The translations under genes and the position numbers were made by a program. Positions 1 through 5,094 of a DNA stretch of 5,094 nt are shown piece after piece; the stretch's first letter is position 1; each line of letters begins with the position of its first letter. The stretch comes from an uncultured Treponema sp. (GTDB lineage Bacteria > Spirochaetota > Spirochaetia > Treponematales > Treponemataceae), in the NCBI GenBank assembly GCA_946538795.1, contig CAMNGY010000154.1, positions 1 through 5,094 on the forward strand, read 5' to 3'. The notes under the pieces are model-generated. The model did no database searches. It had not been told where the DNA came from and saw nothing but the letters and a program-made list of their open reading frames with translations.

Positions 1-42
1 CTGGCTGCGGTGAAGGCGCAAGAAGAAATAACGGATTATTGA
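1..42 (+). CDS. Possible 3' end of an upstream gene (13 codons)
   Basis: Reading from base 1, one frame gives LAAVKAQEEITDY and then a TGA stop at 40-42. The composition (Ala, Glu, Lys, Gln) suits the tail of a soluble bacterial protein, and the stop lies 32 bases before the preferred glycosyltransferase start, a normal gene spacing. The second frame is closed early, and the third is the glycosyltransferase's own frame, which is also open to the left edge. Thirteen codons are too few to prove coding or to suggest a function. Confidence 0.3.
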   Translation: MAAVKAQEEITDY

Positions 43-67
43 AAAAACAGCCCCAATGTTGTATCAT
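39..67 (+). promoter_or_regulatory. Sigma70-type promoter candidate for the glycosyltransferase
   Basis: TTGAAA at 39-44 and TATCAT at 62-67 each match five of six bases of the -35 and -10 consensus and are separated by exactly 17 bases. Transcription would be expected to start near 73-76, at or next to the ATG at 75. The -35 box overlaps the putative upstream stop codon at 40-42. The match is seen directly; its use as a promoter is inference. Confidence 0.45.
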
Positions 68-74
68 CCAGGGC

Positions 75-1298
75 ATGAACATCGCGCTTTTCACGGATTC
101 CTACATACCGACCAAGAGCGGCATAGTTACCGTCGTGCTGCAGCTGCGCAAGGTGCTCACGGAAATGGGGCACCATGTCGTCATCGTCACGGTCAAGCCC
201 CACAATTACCACGACCCGCAGATTGACAACGACCCCGACATACTCAGGATCCTTTCCGTCCCAACACCGGCGAAGATTCCGGACCAGTACATAGGCTTCC
301 CGTTCGAGCACATCATAATCCCGTTCCTGAAAAAGCACGACATACAGATAATACACTCGCACACCGAATTCCTCATAGCCCATGCGGCCAAGCTGTCGGG
401 GAAGAAGCTCCACATCCCCGTCATCGCGACCACGCATACGCTCTGGGAGGATTTCTACGAATACTACCTGCCCATGGGACGCTTCATCCCGGTGAAGCTG
501 ATCCGCAAAGCCGTCAAGCGGCTGTACAAGAAATTCTACGCGCTCATAAACGTCTCGGAGAAAGCCCACGACTACTTCAAGGAACCATTCATGCTGCCGG
601 GCACCCCGTCGGCAATCATCCCCAACGCGCTGGATTCAAACAGCTTCATCAGGAAACCCGTCACGGAGGAGGAGCTTGCATCCCTGCGCAAGAGCTGGGG
701 CATAGCCCCCGATGACGTCGTCCTGCTCTTCCTGGGCCGCGTAGTCGAAGAAAAAAGGGTCGAAGAACTGCTGGACACGTTCATACGGGTCATCCAGAAG
801 AACAGCAATGTAAAGGCCATGTTCGTGGGTGCGGGCGGAGCCTTGCAGGACCTGGAAAAGCGCGCCAGGGACATCTCCGACAGAATCATCTTCACCGGCT
901 ACGAGCCGTGGACGAAGGTACACTATTATTACGGGATAGGCGACATATTCGTCACGGCTTCCCTTTCCGAAATGCATTCCATGACGGTGCTGGAAGCCCT
1001 CATGTCCGGCCTGCCCATCGTCGCACGGCGGGACTCAAGCTTCACCGACACGATTTTCCCCGGGGAAAACGGCTACATGGCAGACAGCGACGAAGAAATG
1101 GACGGCTACATCCTGGACCTGGCATCCGATGCGGAAAAAAGAGCGCGGTTCAGCAGCAAAAGCCGCGAAATATCCCGCAACTTCACCCCGGACGTCTTCG
1201 GAAAGAGGACGGTCGCCTTCTACGAAAAAGTGCTGGCCAAATACCCGGAAAAACTAACGGATGAAGAGCTTCAGGCCGCAGTGGACGCGGTCCTGTAA
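75..1298 (+). CDS. Family 4 glycosyltransferase, diacylglycerol glucosyltransferase-like
   Basis: Predicted retaining GT-B glycosyltransferase of 407 residues, a usual length for GT4, acting in the cytoplasm or at the inner face of the membrane. It should move a sugar from a nucleotide-sugar donor to a lipid or glycan acceptor. The N-terminal domain begins MNIALFTDSYIPTKSGI, a typical first strand and Gly-containing loop. HSHTEF (94-99) and ATTHTLWEDFYEYYLP (118-133) resemble the acceptor side of 1,2-diacylglycerol 3-glucosyltransferases. The C-terminal donor domain has FLGRVVEEKR (219-228; G221, R222 and K227 of the phosphate-binding motif) and an intact EX7E motif (E299 and E307 in SEMHSMTVLEAL). 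The ATG at 75 is chosen because the family fold starts there. An in-frame TTG at 39 would add 12 residues (KKQPQCCIIQG-like) that do not fit the fold. No well-spaced ribosome site precedes 75: the AGGG at 70-73 is too close. The GT4 call is firm; the acceptor is uncertain, with other glycolipid or capsule sugars possible. Confidence 0.93.
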   Translation: MNIALFTDSYIPTKSGIVTVVLQLRKVLTEMGHHVVIVTVKPHNYHDPQIDNDPDILRILSVPTPAKIPDQYIGFPFEHIIIPFLKKHDIQIIHSHTEFLIAHAAKLSGKKLHIPVIATTHTLWEDFYEYYLPMGRFIPVKLIRKAVKRLYKKFYALINVSEKAHDYFKEPFMLPGTPSAIIPNALDSNSFIRKPVTEEELASLRKSWGIAPDDVVLLFLGRVVEEKRVEELLDTFIRVIQKNSNVKAMFVGAGGALQDLEKRARDISDRIIFTGYEPWTKVHYYYGIGDIFVTASLSEMHSMTVLEALMSGLPIVARRDSSFTDTIFPGENGYMADSDEEMDGYILDLASDAEKRARFSSKSREISRNFTPDVFGKRTVAFYEKVLAKYPEKLTDEELQAAVDAVL

Positions 1299-1300
1299 GG

Positions 1301-1322
1301 CTGCGGTCCTGAAAGGCCGCGG
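1301..1322 (+). terminator. Small GC-rich hairpin after the glycosyltransferase stop
   Basis: CTGCGGTCC (1301-1309) pairs with GGCCGCGG (1315-1322) around a TGAAA loop, with one wobble pair and one bulged T. It begins two bases after the TAA stop. No T-run follows, so it is not a classical intrinsic terminator. It could be a weak terminator or a 3'-end stabilising stem. Confidence 0.3.
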
Positions 1323-1343
1323 TGTACATCGGAGCTTCCGCCT

Positions 1344-1389
1344 CTGACACCGGTCACCGCCGAATCCGCCAACCGAGTGCCGGCGTCAG
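1344..1389. repeat. Imperfect inverted repeat in the convergent gap
   Basis: CTGACACCGGTCAC (1344-1357) is nearly the reverse complement of GTGCCGGCGTCAG (1377-1389), with a 19-base loop, one bulged T at 1354 and one A/C mismatch (1349/1384). Read from the minus strand the mismatch becomes a G-U pair, so the stem is slightly better in a transcript of the binding-protein gene. A second copy of the right arm at 1416-1428 offers an alternative pairing. No T-run follows on either strand. It may help end or insulate the two converging transcripts. Confidence 0.4.
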
Positions 1390-1430
1390 GCCATGCCGTC
1401 GAATCCGCCCGCCGAGTGCCGGCGTCAGGC
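1357..1430. repeat. Two-copy tandem repeat, period 39 bases
   Basis: Copy one spans 1357-1391 and copy two 1396-1430. The 35-base units differ at three positions: C/T at 1360/1399 and AA/CG at 1371-1372/1410-1411. Four bases separate the copies. Both contain the core GAGTGCCGGCGTCAGGC. It lies wholly between the stops of two converging genes and there is no convincing coding frame over it. Two copies are too few for a CRISPR array. It may be a local duplication or a member of a dispersed intergenic family. Confidence 0.75.
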
Positions 1431-1452
1431 AGGGCCCGGCCTCACGCACAAA

Positions 1453-2649
1453 TCAAAGCCCCTTGGCCCAGGAGTAGGTGCTCATGTAGGGGTCAGGCTT
1501 TACAACGCCGTTCGAACGCCACACCTCGTCAATCTGGCCGGCCTCGTTCACCCTTCCCACCCGCACCCGCTTCTTCAGGTGCTGGTTCTCACCGTCAATC
1601 GTGACAGTCCCTTCCGGCGCGTCAAAGGACAAGCCCTTGGCCGCCATGCGGACCTCCTCGACATCGAAAGTCCCCGCCTTCTCGCAGGCCGCCGCCCACA
1701 GGTATACCGCGGTGTAACCGGCCTCCATCGGATCGCCTATCACGCCGTTGCCTCCTAAGAGGTTCCTGAAGCGGGAAACAAAAGACAGGTTCTGCATGGA
1801 GGCGATGGTCTGCAGGTAGCTCCACGCGACGTAGTGACCCTTCAGCAAATCCACACCTATATAGTTTATCTCAGACTCGGACACCGAAAAGCTCATCACC
1901 GGAATATCCTCCGCGCTTATGCCGGCGTTCCGCAACGCATTGAAGAAAGCCATGTTTGACACCCCGTTCAGGGAATTCATTATCACATCCGGCTTCTTTT
2001 CCTTTATCTGGTTTATCACATCATAGAAATCCTCGCACTCCATGTCCACATAGGTCTCGCCGACGCACTCCCCCCCAAGGACCGGAAGGTAAGCCTTTAT
2101 TATGGACCCCGCCGTGCGGGGGAAAACGTAGTCCGACCCTATGAGGAACATACGGCCACCGAAATTCTGGTAGCAGAATTCCACGGCGGGAACAACCTGC
2201 TGGTTCGGCGCAGCTCCCATGTACATGATGTTCGGGCTGGCCTCAAGCCCCTCGTACTGGAGGGGGTACCACAGGAGGCCGAATATATCAGGCTCCTCCA
2301 GGACCCTCTTCACCTCTTTCCGCGAGGCCGACGTCCAGCAGCCGAAGATCGTCGCGACCTTGTCCTCAGTGAGAAGCTGCCTTGCCTTCCTGGCAAAGCA
2401 CTCCGGATCGCTCTCCCCGTCCCGCAGGACAACCTCTATCTTCTTGCCCAGCACGCCTCCGCTGGCATTTATCTCGTCTATGGCCATCTGCTCGGCCTCG
2501 CTGACCGGAATCTCGCTTTGTGCCATAGCACCGGTAAGGGAATGAAGAATTCCCACCCGGACTACGGAAACCTCCTTCTTTTTGGAACATCCTGCCAAAA
2601 GAAGCGTCAGTGCCGCCACGGTGGCAATTCCCTGAATATTCCTTTTCAT
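1453..2649 (-). CDS. UrtA-like urea/short-chain amide binding lipoprotein
   Basis: Predicted periplasmic solute-binding lipoprotein of 398 residues (type I fold, Peripla_BP_5/6 group, UrtA/AmiC branch). A short basic N-terminus, a hydrophobic stretch (about 7-19) and the lipobox LAGC with Cys21 indicate export and lipid anchoring; a Ser-Lys-Lys-Lys tether follows. Family-typical UrtA stretches run in order: LGKKIEVVLRDGESDP (67-82), FGCWTSASRK (102-111), YPLQYEG (128-134), GAAPNQQ (145-151), GSDYVFPRT (171-179), NSLNGVSN (225-232), SFSVSE (253-258), DPMEA (306-310) and HLKKRVRVG (357-365). The length is close to the usual UrtA length and I see no disruption. UrtA normally feeds an ABC transporter, but no permease or ATPase gene is beside it: upstream is a cyclase and downstream a convergent gene. 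Its ATG shares a base with the cyclase stop, so it is probably made together with that sensor. The fold and family are firm. The ligand (urea, acetamide or another small polar amide) and a sensory rather than transport role are inference. Confidence 0.9.
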   Translation of the reverse strand: MKRNIQGIATVAALTLLLAGCSKKKEVSVVRVGILHSLTGAMAQSEIPVSEAEQMAIDEINASGGVLGKKIEVVLRDGESDPECFARKARQLLTEDKVATIFGCWTSASRKEVKRVLEEPDIFGLLWYPLQYEGLEASPNIMYMGAAPNQQVVPAVEFCYQNFGGRMFLIGSDYVFPRTAGSIIKAYLPVLGGECVGETYVDMECEDFYDVINQIKEKKPDVIMNSLNGVSNMAFFNALRNAGISAEDIPVMSFSVSESEINYIGVDLLKGHYVAWSYLQTIASMQNLSFVSRFRNLLGGNGVIGDPMEAGYTAVYLWAAACEKAGTFDVEEVRMAAKGLSFDAPEGTVTIDGENQHLKKRVRVGRVNEAGQIDEVWRSNGVVKPDPYMSTYSWAKGL

Positions 2650-2661
2650 CAGTCATCTCCC
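2647..2661 (-). promoter_or_regulatory. Ribosome site and TGATG overlap coupling cyclase to binding protein
   Basis: On the minus strand GGGAGA (2661-2656) lies six bases before the binding-protein ATG (2649-2647), inside the last codons of the cyclase gene. The cyclase TGA (2651-2649) and the ATG share the A at 2649. This fixes the start of the binding protein, which also gives a proper lipoprotein signal, and suggests translational coupling in one transcript. No separate promoter for the binding protein was evident. Confidence 0.85.
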
Positions 2662-5094
2662 AAGATTATATCGTAGGTTGTCATAAGACCCTTACCCTTT
2701 ATATCGCACTCAATCGGCCCGCTGAATTTCACATCGGAATCCTTAAGCCGCTCGTAGACGGCCGCCGAAACCCGTATTCCCCCGGGCTGGGCGGCGGACT
2801 CCATGCGGCTGGCAACGTTCACGGTGTTGCCCCACACGTCGTACACGAATTTCGTCTTGCCTATCACTCCCGCGCTGACCGGCCCACGGTTAAGGCCCAC
2901 CCGGATGTTGAAGCGTATCGCGGCGGTCTTGTTGTAATCACTCAAATCGGCGTACATACCCTTGGCAAACTCCACCATGACGCGGGCGTGGTCCGCGTTG
3001 GGCGACGGAAGGCCGCAGCCCGCCATGTACGCGTCCCCGATCGTCTTTATCTTCTCAACGCCCATCCTCTTGGCCCTCTCGTCAAAGCGGCTGAACAAGT
3101 CGTTCAGCGCGGCTACGATTTCGGACGCGGTATGATTGCTGGAGACCGTGGTGAAGCTCACTATGTCGGAGAAGAGCATCGTCACGTCGTCAAAGTTCTC
3201 ACCTATCGCATGAATGTTGTCCTTCAGCTCCTCGGCAATCTTGTCGGGCAGGATGGCACGGAGCAGGGAGTCGGACTTCTCCTTCTCAACGGCAAGCTCA
3301 TTGGTCCGCTCCTTGACCAGGCCCTCCAGCCTCAGGTTCTCCCGGACCATCCTCCGCTCCTTCAGATAGATTGCCGTGAAGATGGCCGTCAGAGTTATTA
3401 TGGCCACGGCAATCCAGAACCACGTTGTCTGCCAGATGTAGGGCTTCTGCACGAAGAGCATGGTCTGGGCCTTGTCGGAAACATTTCCGTCCCCGTTTAT
3501 CGCATAAACCAGGAAGGTGTGCTTGCCCGGCCGCAAGTTAGTGTAAGACACCGTCCTGCTGGTATTCGGCACTGAAAGCTCGTCCTCAAAACCGGTCAGC
3601 TGGTGGGTGAACAGGATCCTCTCCGGCGCGTCAAAGCTGAGGCCCGTGTATTTTATGTCAACCCGCTTGGTGCCAGGCTTCAGCTCTATGACACTGGAGA
3701 AGTCCTTGTGCTCCACCGTGTCAACCTTGATGCTCTCTATGCAGACAAGGGGCATGATCTGGCTGCCCTTGACCTTGACGGGATTATATACCGCAACCCC
3801 GTCAACCATGGGGAACCAGAGGCGGCCGTCGCTGTCGCAGATGCTCACGGCCGTAGACGTGGCACCGTCCGAATCCAGTCCGTCGTTCTTATTGTAGAAC
3901 TTGGGCACCAGCTCTTCCTGCCTGCCACCGGCCACTTCCACCAGGTCCTCAACGGCAATCGACGAAACCCCGTAGTTACTGGTCATCCACACGTTTCCCC
4001 GGCCATCGGGCAAAAGCTGGAAAACCGAATCGGTGCCAAGCCCCTGCTCGGCCCTGATCGTCTCGAAGAGGACGGGCATCCTCTCCAAGATGCTGTCATA
4101 GGCCGGACAACAGGCCAGGCCACTGCCGGAGCATATCCAGTAAGCTCCCCGGTCGTCCTGCGAGACCTTGAACACGACGTTGCCCGCAAGGCCGTTCTCG
4201 GTCGTCACCTTGCCAAGAAGCCTCTCGTTCCTCATAAGGTACACGCCGCCTCCATCCGTGCCTATCCAGAGCATGTCGTTCTTGTCCAGGTACAGGCACA
4301 TGACATACTCGTTCTCAAGCCCGTCCAGCTGCTTGAAGTTGGAGATGCGGCCGTCCTTGTGGATTATGCTCAGGCCTGTGGTGGTGCCGACGTACAGCTC
4401 GCCCTGCCGCCCCTCCAGGGCGACCCGGACCTTGTTGCCGGCAAGCCCCTCGTCCGTGCTCCAGCTGCTGATTTTGCCGCTGGCTGGATTGTAGCGCAGC
4501 TGGCCGGGCTTCCTGTAGCAGCTGACCAGTATGTCCCCGTCCTCCGTCACCCCCACGTGACGGACACGTATATCCTTTGTGTATTCGGTCAGGACGTTCG
4601 TCTCGGGCTGCCCGTCCACGTAGCAGTCCACGCCCTCGTCCGTGCCTACCCAGACCCTGCCGTCCTTGCCTTCCGCAATCGCGTTGGACGTGACCCCCGT
4701 CCTGAACATCTTGAAGCGGCTCCTGGTCATCTTGCCCACGCCGTTCCTGTCAGTGGCAATCCAGATGTTGCCCTCGCGGTCCGAGATGATCCTGTTTATC
4801 TTGGCCTTCTGCACGCCCTCCTTGTTGCAGACGGTGAACTTGCCTTCGCTGTAGACGGCAAGGCCCGACTCCGTGCCGAACCATATAGTCCCGTCCTTGT
4901 CCTGGTAAATCGCGCTGACAGGGGTGTCGTCCAGCATGGTTCCCGTGTGCACGGGGACAGCCTTCCCGTCCGTTATCTTCACCAGCCCGGCCGTGTCCGT
5001 GCCCACCCAGAAGTTGCCGTCCAAATCCTGGCAGATCTCCGTAACGGTATAGTCCCCGAACTGATCCATGGACGGGCTAGTGCGGAAAAGACCG
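2649..5094 (-). CDS. Propeller-Y_Y_Y-transmembrane adenylate cyclase sensor, 5' end cut by the window
   Basis: Partial membrane receptor predicted to make cAMP from ATP inside the cell. Residues are counted from the ATG at 5069, which is unlikely to be the true start: the frame runs open to 5094 and reads GLFRTSPS before it, like the end of another blade. About ten regulator-propeller repeats of the D-G-x-x-W-x-G-T-x-x-G-L type fill 12-428 (for example 12-32, 54-73, 94-114, 259-279). A Y_Y_Y-like beta domain follows (about 440-540, with NLRPGKHTFLVYAINGDG), then one membrane helix (about 549-569), a charged coiled linker with LLRAILPDKIAEELK (570-617), and a class III cyclase domain (about 626-806). 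Metal-binding D635 (FSDIVSFT) and D679 (GDAYMA), adenine-selecting K675 and D744, and transition-state N751 and R755 (WGNTVNVASR) are all present, so an active homodimeric adenylate rather than guanylate cyclase is expected. Propeller/Y_Y_Y sensors usually carry histidine kinase output; here a cyclase takes its place. The downstream binding protein overlaps its stop and may be its ligand partner. Two seven-bladed propellers are common in this sensor type, so roughly four blades plus a signal peptide may lie beyond the edge. Confidence 0.92.
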   Translation of the reverse strand, partial: GLFRTSPSMDQFGDYTVTEICQDLDGNFWVGTDTAGLVKITDGKAVPVHTGTMLDDTPVSAIYQDKDGTIWFGTESGLAVYSEGKFTVCNKEGVQKAKINRIISDREGNIWIATDRNGVGKMTRSRFKMFRTGVTSNAIAEGKDGRVWVGTDEGVDCYVDGQPETNVLTEYTKDIRVRHVGVTEDGDILVSCYRKPGQLRYNPASGKISSWSTDEGLAGNKVRVALEGRQGELYVGTTTGLSIIHKDGRISNFKQLDGLENEYVMCLYLDKNDMLWIGTDGGGVYLMRNERLLGKVTTENGLAGNVVFKVSQDDRGAYWICSGSGLACCPAYDSILERMPVLFETIRAEQGLGTDSVFQLLPDGRGNVWMTSNYGVSSIAVEDLVEVAGGRQEELVPKFYNKNDGLDSDGATSTAVSICDSDGRLWFPMVDGVAVYNPVKVKGSQIMPLVCIESIKVDTVEHKDFSSVIELKPGTKRVDIKYTGLSFDAPERILFTHQLTGFEDELSVPNTSRTVSYTNLRPGKHTFLVYAINGDGNVSDKAQTMLFVQKPYIWQTTWFWIAVAIITLTAIFTAIYLKERRMVRENLRLEGLVKERTNELAVEKEKSDSLLRAILPDKIAEELKDNIHAIGENFDDVTMLFSDIVSFTTVSSNHTASEIVAALNDLFSRFDERAKRMGVEKIKTIGDAYMAGCGLPSPNADHARVMVEFAKGMYADLSDYNKTAAIRFNIRVGLNRGPVSAGVIGKTKFVYDVWGNTVNVASRMESAAQPGGIRVSAAVYERLKDSDVKFSGPIECDIKGKGLMTTYDIILGDD

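Noticed and set aside
39..74. TTG at 39 as the glycosyltransferase start
   Set aside because: The extra 12 residues do not resemble the family, the TTG overlaps the likely -35 box, and the fold begins cleanly at the ATG at 75. It cannot be fully excluded because the frame is open to the left edge.
36..569. Open frame on the minus strand inside the glycosyltransferase gene
   Set aside because: It mirrors a conserved GT4 N-terminal domain, and its charged, Val/Arg/Asp-rich translation looks like a shadow frame.
1357..1430. CRISPR array
   Set aside because: There are only two copies with a four-base separation, no spacers and no cas genes in the window.
1613..1627. A 15-base identity with 3622-3636, giving GLSFDAPE in both the binding protein and the cyclase Y_Y_Y domain
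   Set aside because: The match is short, each copy fits its own family's usual sequence at that place, and the flanks differ at once, so coincidence is more likely than a functional repeat.
1377..1758. Overlapping + strand open frames starting in the convergent gap
   Set aside because: They run antisense into the conserved end of the binding-protein gene; their Pro/Arg/Ser/Ala-rich translation comes from the repeat and GC bias, with no ribosome site seen.
2610..3575. Long open frame on the + strand opposite the cyclase (321 codons)
   Set aside because: It lies antisense to the conserved cyclase domain and the start of the binding-protein gene, shows no recognisable motif, and is explained by GC-rich codon bias.

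Overview
The window is a GC-rich bacterial segment with three well-supported genes. A glycosyltransferase lies on the + strand (about 75-1298). It converges on a two-gene minus-strand unit: a membrane sensor with a class III nucleotide cyclase output (from the right edge down to 2649), followed with a TGATG stop/start overlap by a UrtA-like periplasmic binding lipoprotein (2649-1453). All calls come from reading motifs; no database search was run.

The organism looks like a Gram-negative-type or spirochaete bacterium. A host-associated or free-living Treponema-like spirochaete is my best guess. That rests on the mix of propeller-linked adenylate cyclase signalling, a lipoprotein binding protein and a lipid-type GT4 enzyme, and on frequent ATA and AGG codons in otherwise GC-rich genes. 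It is inference, and I would not rely on it beyond phylum level.

Layout. Positions 1-42 may hold the last 13 codons of an upstream gene. A near-consensus promoter (39-67) overlaps its stop and points at the ATG at 75, with almost no room for a leader. The glycosyltransferase follows and ends at 1298. The 154-base convergent gap 1299-1452 holds a small hairpin just after the stop, a 39-base-period tandem repeat and a longer imperfect inverted repeat. Minus-strand genes fill the rest to the right edge. The cyclase gene has no true start in the window: its frame stays open through the last base, and the residues before the first ATG read as the end of another propeller blade.

How the genes may work together. 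The cyclase carries its sensory part outside the cytoplasmic membrane (at least ten two-component-regulator propeller blades plus a Y_Y_Y domain), then one membrane helix, a coiled linker and an adenylate cyclase domain with all key catalytic residues. The binding protein resembles the urea/short-chain amide receptor UrtA, but no permease or ATPase gene is next to it. Translational coupling to the cyclase suggests a receptor system in which a periplasmic solute-binding lipoprotein informs a cAMP-producing sensor. The glycosyltransferase is oppositely oriented and probably unrelated; it most resembles diacylglycerol glucosyltransferases of membrane glycolipid synthesis.
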